Assembly: GCA_028554645.1 (NCBI GenBank)
Contig: JAQOOI010000016.1
Coordinates: 124,001 to 188,000, forward strand
Reading direction: 5' to 3'
From: Omphalotus guepiniiformis
Lineage: Eukaryota; Basidiomycota; Agaricomycetes; Agaricales; Omphalotaceae
DNA length: 64,000 nucleotides
The position numbers and the translations under genes are program-made. Of this stretch, positions 35,035 to 45,116 are shown in pieces. Positions within the stretch are counted from its first letter, which is position 1; each line of letters begins with the position of its first letter. The notes beneath the pieces were generated by a model, which did no database searches, had not been told where the DNA came from, and saw nothing but the letters and a program-made list of their open reading frames with translations.

Positions 35035-36030
35035 TCATTTGGAAGCTTGGTTGATCTTTTCTCTGTGCTGGGTACATCCAAAGTCGTTTGAGTGGTTGCT
35101 GTTCGAGAACTTGTAGATAGACCTTATGAGTGGGATAAGCCGCAAGCATGACACAGTATGCATTTATCTATTTTTTTACACCCATTCTGACTCTATAAGC
35201 CTTACTCGGAACATACCGGGCACTGTCCTTCTGCTTCTCGCAGACTCTGATGCCTAATACAACATGCGACCTCACTCACCGCCGAAACTACCCTTCTTAA
35301 TCCCGACCATGTCTCTTTCCTCTCCCTCGAATCTTCTTCTCTTCGCGAATTCAAATGTGAATCTAAACGGACCTCCACCTCGATGTACGCTGCCTCCAGC
35401 AACACCATTTCTTTGTTTGCTCCCCTAGTATACCCCCAAGGCTAAGGTTGAACTTCATGTGGTTACTAGACCGGGTGAGGATGGTAGACAGGGAAGCCAG
35501 GTTGAGGTTGAGGACAAGTGGCTTGAGCAAGTTGTTGAATGGATGGTCGTATATCGAGGCTGGGATGGACAAATTGTGGGGTGAACCAGTTTCTTTGAGT
35601 GAGTATTAGATGTCCCCTCTCAGCACAAACTCTGACACTCGTCGTTACATTAGACCTTCTGCACAGACTAATGCATGGCAACATATCATCCCACACCTGC
35701 CCCTGCCACAAATCTCAATCATACATCTCCTGTTTGTATCCTTCTCAAGGAAGGGATCTCTCATCATCGGCAACCGTGTTGAAAATACATTGTCATTGAA
35801 GGCCCAAGGGGAATACTATCGCTATCGCTACATACATGGGTCAAGAGTGATAGGATGCATACATCTTCAGTTTGTCTTGCCGTTTCTTCACATTTGATTC
35901 ATTCTAATAGGCCGTCGATGCAAGACGGATACATTTGGAGACCCAGCATGATTGGCCCAATTCAATATCCGCCTCTCACAAAAGTTCAAGGCGCACACTC
36001 ACCACATGGCCCTGCTCCTTAATCTCTTGA
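35035..36030 (+). pseudogene. Cytochrome P450 gene fragment, relative of the 6-8 kb P450
   Basis: Matches the complete P450 at 6032-8159 block by block in order. HPKSFEWL, then VRELVDRPYEWDKP, stand against IPKSFEWLPF and IRDLVDRPYEWVKR. SLREF..STSMYAASSNT stands against SLSEF..NSMYSASGDT. KAKVELHVVTRPGED and EDKWLEQVV stand against KARAELDAVTGLGED and EDRWIEQVV. DLLHRLMHGNI stands against NLPHRLMQDDI. The region of the second intron is retained. Frames are broken many times and no haem loop was recognised. Similarity looks paralogue-level rather than a recent copy. Confidence 0.8.
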
Positions 36031-36548
36031 CAATGCCGGCGAGAGGCAGATTCTGGCGACTACACATTTATTAACTCTTTGGACAGATTAGGACTGGGGC
36101 GGACAGTTGTTCTAATCGTTCATTCTAATTGTTACTGTCTTTTTGTGCTCTTGTACCTCTTTCTTTCTACCACATAACACTACCAAAATTTTGTATGCAG
36201 ACTATTGCATAAAGATTACGCTCTATTCGAAACTTGCTGCTAATCCTTTTACCCTGCCTTTAGACTGAACAGGAGCACAATAGAGCAACAAACAAACAGA
36301 CTGCCACAAGAGAAGAACAGACATGGAGGAGTATATCATAACATATATATTTCTGTAATTTCAGTCACATATGCATCCTGTCTGGACTGTGCGAGGTAAA
36401 TGAATAATTCAAGCTCGCTCACAGTACGTGACTTCATGCCCGATTGGGAAAGCAAAACCTGTGGTACTGACTTTGATTCTCTCCAACACAACCTATTCTT
36501 TGTTTTCTTTACCACTGGCGCACTCATTTCTCACTCTTTTAGTTTCAT

Positions 36549-39236
36549 ATGGGCAGGAGACAATCATACTCTCCTGACCAAATGGCGGATGGTCTGGGCA
36601 CTTATCGTCCTTGCAAGTTTGTGATTACGTGCCCTGGTAGAGCACGAGCTCTGTGTGGTTGCCTAGTGTTCCAGGGTGAGAATGACAAGGAGAACTGCCG
36701 TGAATGCTCCCATCCAGGTTTCAAACACACTGCTCCTAGCACTGTAAGACAACTAGTTTTGATTAATCAATTTCGGTGAAGCCCAAAATATGAACTGTAA
36801 TTGAACCAGATTACATAATGAAATACAAAATTAATATTCTTTCACAAGCAGGGCTTGAACCCTGGGCCTGCGGGGCACAAGAACTCTATGACAGGTTAAC
36901 CACTGCACCAAATGACTCTTTGTAAGGACGTCATATCATTGCAACTTAATAGATCAGCATACATAACTTATGAGCTATGCATTTGAACCAGAGCAGATGA
37001 ACTTGAACTTAGAGATATATCTTATGAACTGCATTTGAGCTATATATTTGAACAGAATAAACTGCAATTGAACTGTGTATTTAAACATAATATAACTTAT
37101 GAACTGCATTTGAACTGTGTATTTGAACAGATTATAACTACATTTGAACTATGCATCTGAACCAGAGCAAATATAATGGACTATGTGAACTTAGAGATTA
37201 TAAGTTATGAACTGTATTTGAACTGTAGTATTACAATAAACTATATATTTGAACAAAACTCAGCAATTGAACCACATTTGATCTCTAGTAAATATAATTG
37301 AACAGGTATTTGAACTTAGCAATTGAACAGTAGTTGAACCTAGTCATTGAACTGCATTTGAACTACTGTATTTGAATTGTAATGATACAATAAATGAAGT
37401 AGTTAGATATTTGAACTTAGCAATTGAACTGCATTTGAACTGCAACATATATTGTGAATCAAGAAGTTTTTGAACAGCAATTGATCAGCAATTGAATCAT
37501 AATGATTAATGAACCAGGTATATGAAGTGGAATTGAACTGTAACAATTAACTTCAAATAATATTTGCACCAAAATGTGGATGAACTGTGCAATATATTGT
37601 GACATGTCTGTGCTGTTGTCAATGGTTGTGTGGCTCAGTGGTTTACGAACCTTGTCGCTTTGATGTGTTCAGGAGGTCTTGGGTTCGAGTCCTGTTGTAT
37701 CCATTGGATGTATTTTTCTGTAAGATTATATAACGTAGTTCAAATACAGTTCATTATATAATCTGGTTCAATTGCGGTTCATATTTCGGCCTTCACCGAA
37801 ATTGATTAATCAAAACTAGTTCTACTTTTGTCCTAGCATTATGGATAGCAGCAAGGACACGTCAGAAGTTTCTACTTCTACTACTTCCAAGGCAATGACT
37901 TTGAAGAATCGAAAGAAGACCGTATCCGACGTTGTGATGGCATCCCTCTTAAAGGTTCCAGGTGCTTTGAGCAAAATTGATGCTGCTGACAAGGAGACCA
38001 ATAATGGTTTATTTCCGGAGGCATCAACAAAGAAGAATCACAAGTACGTGAAGCTCTTCTTCAACAATTCTCTTCTTCAATTCGCTAATGCCTTTCTATG
38101 TAGAGTGTCTAAATCAAAGGCTCAAGATGTTCTTGGCAGCAGCCACAAGATTGCTGGCATTATACTCAACCCATGGGGTACTCAGAAAGTGGTGAGCATT
38201 CGAGGTTCGCCATCTGGGATTTATCTCATCTAATGCTGTCTTAGAAAGGCGATATCTTGATGCTTAGTAGTTCACGTCCCGCCACTCCCTTGTCTACTCT
38301 TAGTGATTATAAGAGTCTCAGTCTTGCGTATGTGCCAATGAACGGCTGCACTTTCAATCTTGATATGTCCCATGAAGAGATCACAACCTGGCTGTGCGAG
38401 CACTTACCTGTTATGGCCACCCCCTATGACGCAAAAGGGAAAGGTTGTGCTTCATGGGGAGTATGCAATATTCAGAAGGGCACTTTGTCGTTATGTGTCG
38501 AGGACTTCCCTAATGGTCAAATGTTATATGAGAAGCAATCAAATCCTGGAAGATCATCAAAGATGCAGTATATCTATATTGGTGGGTTTTATTGGAGAAT
38601 CTTGACAATGACTGACTCTGATCATTAATATAGCATCTTGTAAGACTATTGAAAAGTCCGTGATTATGAGATTTTGCGGCCAAGATGCTTCATCATTCAA
38701 TCACCTTTACAATGCCCTTCTTAGGACTGAACACCGAGAAGATGGTGAGTAACATTTCATACTGTGACTAGAGCTTCCGAGTCTAATCATATGGTCAAAG
38801 AAATTTCATCAGAATCTGAGGACTCGGAGTTGAACTCAATGTCCGACTCAGGCTCAGTTATAAGCTCAGGCTCAGGCTCAATCTCGGGCTCAGAATCAGC
38901 AAATTTGGATGAAAATTATATCCCTCAAAAGCGGAAGCGGGATAATGATTCTGATAAAGGTGAGTATGTTTGTCATATTGCTATTGTACTATCTGTTGAG
39001 CTGTTATCATCTAAAGGTTCAAACCATCCTAGGAAGAAATCAGCCCGGTTGAGTGGCATGACCACACCTCATGACCAGGAAGGTAAGCCAGTGGTATTCA
39101 TTTATTTTGCTATGCTAATCACAATGTTGAAGATGTCATTGAGATCACATCTGATGAAGAATTGAATCTGATGGAGATAGACCAGGGACTAGATCCTTGG
39201 AGAGTTGATCGCACTTTTGCATTGAATGGTTTCTAA
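36549..39236 (+). CDS. Hypothetical multi-exon protein with Cys-rich N-terminus and acidic tail
   Basis: The first exon (36549-36743) encodes a Cys-rich segment (CKFVITC..CGC..CREC). A donor GTAAGAC at 36744 and acceptor AACTAG ending at 37819 join it in frame to FYFCPSIMDSSKDTSEV; that intron contains the inverted-repeat element at 36751-37821. If it is not spliced, a separate gene starts at the Met at 37841. Further exons follow with good splice sites: 37820-38043, 38103 to about 38190, 38247-38577, then short exons to a stop at 39234-39236. The C-terminal region is Ser/Asp/Glu-rich with a basic KRKR stretch (nuclear-localisation-like), and the end reads DVIEITSDEE, which looks like a SUMO-interacting motif. 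I do not recognise the family; it has the look of a repeated mushroom gene family. Confidence 0.6.
36843..36918 (-). other. tRNA-like sequence at the left end of the inverted-repeat element
   Basis: On the minus strand an A-box-like TGGTGCAGTGGTTAAC is followed by a B box GGTTCAAGCCC flanked by a perfect five-pair T stem (CAGGG/CCCTG). The acceptor stem does not pair, so it is a tRNA-derived promoter rather than a working tRNA. It points outward, toward the left terminal repeat. Confidence 0.65.
37628..37703 (+). other. tRNA-like sequence at the right end of the inverted-repeat element
   Basis: A-box TGGCTCAGTGGTT and B box GGTTCGAGTCC at canonical spacing. Acceptor strands GGTTGTG and TGTATCC pair at six of seven positions if wobbles are allowed; the T stem is degenerate. 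It points outward, toward the right terminal repeat, mirroring the left one. Confidence 0.7.
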
Positions 39237-39500
39237 ATCTGATATCTGCTCTGATTGTTTTGATTTAGCTTATAGCATCCTAATAGTTTGTGACTGCTTT
39301 CACCACACTCCTTTACGTATTACTTGCTTAGATTGCTCTGATTTAGCTTATAGCACTGATTCACTACACTTTTTTACGTATTACTTGCTTAAATTGCTCA
39401 CTGACAATGGCATGCGAGAGCAACTGAGTGAGTGACAATAGTGCGCGAGAGCAACTGAGTGAGTGACGATAGCGCATGAGAGCATCTGATATGATGTGAA
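39237..39500. repeat. Two short tandem duplications
   Basis: A roughly 70-base unit (GATTTAGCTTATAGCA..TTACGTATTACTTGCTTA) occurs twice at about 39255-39390. A 36-base unit (GAGAGCAACTGAGTGAGTGA..) occurs twice at about 39416-39487 with a partial third copy. They sit at the right margin of the 6.6-kb insert. Confidence 0.7.
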
Positions 39501-39567
39501 ACAGCCTAATCTGCTTCAGTTTGATATGTATCAATAGGTCTAGGGGTGATTTTCCACTATTTAACAG

Positions 39568-40558
39568 CATAAATACCACATCCCGGACTTCGAAAACTGC
39601 ACCGCGCGCAGGGTCAAACACACAATATCCTCGTCTATCCATGTAGCCCACCATGATGCCCTTCCAGCCCTGTCTGCCCAGTTTACCTGCCACCCTATCC
39701 AAGTCCTTCACCCAAACATCACTACCCCATCTCCGTAAATGAGACACGTTAAGCTTTTGTTTAGCATGAAACCACCTGGCCCATGGTATCACATCGGGAT
39801 GACGAGACAATGGAAGAAAACCACGCACATAACAATGAGCCGCTGCTGATTTGGCCCACCATTTGTGTGTCATGCGAGCATCTTCAAGCTGGGTACGAGC
39901 ACCTTCGATAACAGTTCAGTTTGCACACTCCACATGACCATTAGCAGCTGAAGACGCCTTGGGAATGTGTTCGTATAGGATACCATGTGTGTCGAGATAT
40001 GCGAGGAATAAGGTATTATCAAACTCACAGCCTTTATCAAATTGTACAACCTCCAGCTGACATCCAGTCTGCTTCTCCGCCATTACGTGAAACTTCTTAA
40101 AGGTTGTGAGCACAGTTTCAGCATCCTTGCTGTCTAAGAAGTAAGGGATCCGTATAGAGGTGCCCCCATCCGCACAGAGCATCATATACCAAGCTCTCCC
40201 TCGACTCTTCGTTTGTGATCATCCCCAGAGATCTAGATGCACGCGTTCAAGAGGTTCCGACTCATGTGAAACAACATTGTCAAATGGGCGGCGAGAAATC
40301 TTGCCGAAGACACAGTCTTCACAAAGACCATTGACCTTGCAGTCCGTAATAGTAAGACCATCGATCATATTACTGTCTGCCAGTCGCATAATAGTTCAGA
40401 TATCTGCGTGACCAAATCTTCCGTGCCAGATCTCCAGACCAACTGGTTTGTGCAGTGAACGGCTACCTGCAATAGCAGCAACAACATTGTGAACCACCGT
40501 GACGGCGTAGAGTGTACTGGAGCCATTCATGTGAGAGAAAGTTCCTTCGAGCACTACC
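39568..40558 (-). pseudogene. Ty1/copia retrotransposon, integrase part (5' half of the split element)
   Basis: Reads GAG-pre-integrase (LEIWHGRFGHADI.., CKVNGLCEDC), then the integrase core with catalytic-type acidic residues in HLDLWG, QFDKGCEF and NGHVE, and ends with GYCVFDPARGAVFEVRDVVF at the insert boundary. Stops at 40396-40398, 40219-40221 and 39916-39918 are TGA where CGA restores the expected Arg. Its upstream part is cut off exactly at the terminal repeat of the chromovirus at 40559, so that element inserted into it. Confidence 0.85.
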
Positions 40559-41012
40559 TGTCAGCGACTCGGGTTATCAAACTCAAATAACCAGACACAA
40601 GGATCTTAGTTTCACATGAATAAGAGAAAAGCAGAAAGTGGAATTGAGAAGAGAAAACGATACAAGGAAGTATGCTAAGTACAAGTCTAGACTCGAGGAG
40701 TTATTGACAAGATCGAAGCTAAAGAAATATCTACCTAAACGGACTTGTTATATACATGAATAAAACCCTAAAGCCTGGGCTATAACCCTTGACTAATCCA
40801 CCGTGTGTCTACCATGAGTTTGATTGCCTCAAGTGTTTCATTAATGATCGTGATCACCTTGAGGTCTACATGCTTGATCTCAATCATTATGCTACCTACG
40901 TGTGTATTTAATATAACCCTAGATCTATAATTTAAGATGCTATCTACTGATAATAAAAGTGTCTATATGTACAAACAATGAGATAAGATGAAAAAAGAAA
41001 GTGTTCGTAACA
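40559..41012 (-). repeat. Long terminal repeat (3' LTR) of Ty3 chromovirus copy 1
   Basis: It begins TGTCAGCGACTCG and ends GTTCGTAACA on the + strand (TG..CA), 454 bases, and is matched nearly base for base at 62331-62782. The adjacent inner sequence reads AAGGAGGGGGTCA on the minus strand, a polypurine tract for plus-strand priming. The coding region reads toward it, so it is the 3' LTR. Confidence 0.92.
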
Positions 41013-41023
41013 TGACCCCCTCC

Positions 41024-44000
41024 TTAGGGACAATGTCTCCATCGTCCTAACTTCACTGCTAATGCTTCTGTCAGCATCTTCTTTGTTTCTACTACTTCCG
41101 TACATGCTTTAGAGATAGGTCGGAACAATAATGTCGGAAATAAGGAAATTGGGACCTCAATTTTTCTTAACTGAGGTGGTCGTGGTTTATTGGGGAATTT
41201 TTTATGGAACTCTTCAATTCCTTCCTTTGTATTTGCAAGGTTTGCTAATGGTTCCCATGTCTGTTCGTGCCGTGAATATCCCTTCCATTGTACTTTGTAA
41301 CTGAATCTCCCTCCCCTATATTTCCCTGAATCTACTACCTCTTCTACTTTGAACTCTGGTTCTTCTCCTTCTATCACTGGTGGTGGATTGTCATTCTTGG
41401 GTTGCTCGGGAAATTCAGGTGGATGATAAGGTGACAGTAGGACCTCGTTAAAGACTGGGTGTATCCTCTTCCAAGTCTTCGGTATCTTTAGTTGATACAA
41501 CGTCGCTCCAACTTTCTTTACGACTTCAAAAGGACCAAATCATTTATCATCCAACTTCTTCATTGGTCGATCAGAAGTCAGATTTGTCACTTCAAGCCAT
41601 ACTTTGTCATTAGGCTTGTATTCAACTGATGGTTTCCTTTTCTTGTCGTAATACCGAGTTATGTCTTCCTTTGCCTTTTTGAGCGCTGCTCCTACTTCGT
41701 CCCTGATCTTGACCATCTTATCGGCAAATTCCTGTGCTGTGGGGTTTGCCGACGGAGTTTTTGGAGCTGTTCCCTTATATGGATGTCGTCCCATATCCGC
41801 ATAGAACGGAGTGACACCCGTGGCTGAGTGTATCCTATCATTCAACACGAACTCTGCTGTTGGTAACCATTCATGCCAGTTGTTCTGATGTTGATTGATG
41901 AATAACCAGAGATAATGTTCAATCTCCTGGTTCATCCGTTCCGTCTGTCCATTTGTTTGTGGATGATATGCCGTTGTGAAACTTCCTTGAATGCCTAATA
42001 ACCGGTATAGTTCCTTCATAAATCGGGAATGATATTGGGGTCCCCGATCATGAATAATCGTTCTCGGTAATCCGTGTATAGGAAAGATTTTGTCCCTATA
42101 GATTCTGGCCATTCCTTCAGACGTTAACGACATGTGTGTGGGTACCAGACGTGTTCGTTTTGTGAAATGGTCCATAGTCACGCTTATGGCATTAAAACCT
42201 CCAGCTTCCGGTAGTTCTCCGATCAGATCTGTTCCTATGACTTTCCAGGGACCTTGTGGAACATTATTTGTGACTAGTGTTCCTGTTGGTTTGGTTCAAT
42301 GAATTTTAGTGGCCTGGCACTTTTCACACCCCTTAACATATTTCCGTACATCCTGAGTGATCCCTGGCCACCAATAGTTTCTTGTCACCAAGTCCATGGT
42401 TTTGAACTGCCCTGGATGTCCCGTCAGAATGGTATCATGATGCAATCCAATGATCTTTCCTCGTAACCTATTATTAATAGGCATGTAAATCCTATCCTGC
42501 CATGTCACAATTCCTTTCTCTGACTCAACCCAATCCTTCTCTTTTCCTTCTAAAGCCTTATTCACTAGATTATCCTGTACTTTCGACTTCTTCTTTATAA
42601 GATCTAAGATCTCGTCCTCAGGCATCTCTAATCTGTTGATCGAAAAAAGTTCCGGCTTTAAAAGTACCACATCCTCATTGTCATTCTCCCCCGTCTCATG
42701 ATTGGCCATCCTAGACAATGCATCTGGCTTCCCCATTGACTTTCCAGGTTTATGAATCAATGTAAAGTCGTATTCTGATAATTCAGTGATCCATCGGGCT
42801 TGTCGACGATTCAAGTTCTGAGGCTTTTTGAAATACTGAAGATTTTGATGATCTGTATAGATCTCAAATGACTCTTCCACACCCATCAGATATTGTCTCC
42901 AATCTGCTAAGGAAGCCATAATGGCCATCATTTCCTTATCATAGATCTCATGATTACGTTCTGTTTCATTTAGAGATCTAGATCTGAACGCAATAGGCCA
43001 CCATTTTCCATCTATCTTTTGTGATAAGACAGCTCCGTTCGCATAATCTGATGAATCTGCCTCGACTCTGAATTGTCCATGATCACAGGGTATGGTTAGA
43101 ACAACTTCTTTGGCAATTCTACTTTTGAGTTCTTCGAATGCCTGCTGTTGTTGATCTGTCCATTCCCACTTTGAATTCCCAGTCAGTGATGACAATGGTT
43201 TAGCCACTTGGCTGAATCCTTGGATAAATCACTGGTAGAAGTTACAGAAACCCAAGAAGGACTGTACTTCCTTCTTGTTTCCTGGTATTTTCCATTCTTT
43301 TACTGCTTTGACTTTCTTTGGATCCATCCGCACTTGTCCATTCCCTACAAATACTCCAAGGTACTCAACATTACTGGTCTCGAATTTGCACTTTTCAGGT
43401 CTAAGATACAACTTGTGTTGTCATAATATATCTAACACCTGTTTTACAATTCACTCGTGCTCTTCGATTGTATTTGTGAAAACCAAAATGTCGTCTAAGT
43501 ATACCATGACATGACCTTTGTTGATCAAATCCCTTAAGATATGATTCATGAATGCCTGGAAGGTCGCCGGAGAATTTGTAAGACCAAAGAACATTACCGT
43601 TGGTTCAAAGAGCCCCCGATTAGTCCTAAATGCCGCCTTCCACTCATCACCCTCTTTGATCCGGATATTATTGTATCCCCATCGAACATCTATTTTTGAA
43701 AATACTTTTGAATCCTTCAGCTTATCAATGTGTTCTTGAATGAGCGGCAACGGGTATTTGTTCTTTATCGTTGCTTCATTCAACTTCCGATAATCCTGAA
43801 CAGGTCAAAGTTTCCCATCTTTCTTTGCGACAAAGAAGAATGGTGAGGCCTTCGGTGATTTTGATGGTCTAATTCGTCCAGATTTCAGATTTGTTTGATG
43901 AACTCATCTAAAACTTTCTGTTCCGAAGGATTTAATGGATAGACCTTGCAATCTACTGGTGTAAAGTCTGGTTTTAGTTCAATTGCATGGTCCCAGGATC

Positions 44001-45116
44001 TTCGTTCGGGTAAATCTTGGAAATCAGCTTCATCAAAAACATCCTTGTACTCATTGACGTACTTGTCTGCTTTTGACTCAGTCTTTTTGCCTTTTCCAAA
44101 GTCCATACTCCGAAGATATCCATCCCAATTCAGGTAAAACAACTGATCCCCTTCTTCCAGTTCCCGGACTTCAGCATCGGATTCAGGTTTTAGGTAATAC
44201 GGTATGTAACCACACTTCTTAGACATCGATTAAACTTTAAGGTTGAGTCATTCCAATCTATATTGGGGTTATGACGTCTTAACCAATCGAGTCCCAGGAA
44301 TATGTCTGTTTTGCCTAAATTTGTGACAGCAAGTTCAATGCGTTCCGCATGATCTCCCATTACCAATCTGACTTCTATGAATCCTTCGATTAAACCGTCC
44401 TCGTTTAAGGTACCATCAGCATTGTATACCGGCATCTTTACTGGTAATTTCTTAACAGTTAAGCCATGTCGCTCTACGAATTCTTTATTGACGCAAGAAT
44501 CCGTTGCTCCACTGTCAAGTAATGCCAATGTCTCTATCTGCTTGCCACTTTTAATGTCTTCGATTGTAACAGACAGCTTGAGATCTCTTCCTTTAGTACC
44601 TTTTACAAACCGCAAGTTTTTCTTAAGCGACTTTATGGCTGTGACGGCTTTGCTGATGTCCAATGACCGGATCTGGGCAACTGTCTCTTCTGATGCTTCC
44701 CTGGCCCGACAGGTTGGCATCCATGCTCTCAGAATTCCCACCGCTCGTTCTGACTCATCCTCCCTTACTCTCTGCGCTATCCATTCTGGTGAATTCGGCG
44801 GATAACGTTCTCTCACAGGCTTTGAATCGGACTTTGTAGATACTAATGCAAATTTATTCTCAGGATGATTAAATACAAAGTGAAAATTGCTGTCCTTGTG
44901 ATCTACACTAGACTGTTCCAATTCTAACTCAGAAGGACCTGTATTCACTTCTGAGCTCTGACAAAACCCATATCCGATTTCAACCAGTTCAAGAACCAGC
45001 TCGGTGGCTGTTCTTCTTTCTTCTCTTCCTCCTGCACATTCAGCTGTCTCACTCTCTGACCTCGCTTTGCTGGACAATCTCGTGAGATATGCCCCTTCTG
45101 TCCGCAATTGAAACAC
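41024..45116 (-). pseudogene. Ty3-type chromovirus pol polyprotein, copy 1, inactivated
   Basis: Domains in reading order: retropepsin with LLDSGATDSCVN (about 44550); reverse transcriptase with [13 protein letters not shown] and [11 protein letters not shown] (about 43500); RNase H with EADSSDYANGAVLSQ (about 43050). Then come the integrase zinc finger (about 42300-42450), the integrase core with MTMDHFTKRTRLVPTH and YHPQTNGQTERMNQ (42181-41600), and a C-terminal chromodomain with YKVQWKGYSRHEQTWEPLANL (about 41280). Stops at 43805-43807, 43451-43453, 43229-43231, 42296-42298 and 41540-41542 are all TGA where CGA gives the conserved Arg; copy 2 keeps Arg at the last of these. Single-base deletions are inferred near 44226 and 43895. 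The chromodomain would direct integration to marked chromatin. Confidence 0.93.

Larger units (their letters stand above)
36751..37821. mobile_element. 1.07-kb terminal-inverted-repeat element with tRNA-like ends and TTGAAC arrays
   Basis: The first about 72 bases (AACTAGTTTTGATTAATCAA..) are the reverse complement of the last 72 (..TTGATTAATCAAAACTAGTT) with few mismatches. CTAG occurs at both outer edges and is either a 4-bp target duplication or part of the palindromic tip. Inside each repeat lies a tRNA-like sequence; the middle (about 36950-37600) is dominated by irregular repeats of ATTTGAACT/AATTGAACT. No open frame, so non-autonomous. Confidence 0.85.
32954..39567. mobile_element. 6.6-kb insertion carrying several host gene fragments
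   Basis: Copia coding sequence stops at 32953 and resumes at 39568 without loss, with CAT on both sides (32951-32953 and 39568-39570), compatible with a 3-bp target duplication. Inside, on one strand, are pieces of a G-alpha gene, a septin gene and a P450 gene with their introns, then a multi-exon gene with its own inverted-repeat element. I found no transposase, no clear terminal inverted repeat for the whole insert and no certain Helitron end. Confidence 0.6.

Noticed and set aside
36843..36918. A working tRNA gene
   Set aside because: The acceptor stem does not pair; only the internal promoter boxes and T arm are convincing.
32954..39567. Helitron with TC..CTRR ends
   Set aside because: No convincing 5' TC end or 3' hairpin with CTRR at the boundaries; the CAT duplication would also be atypical for a Helitron.
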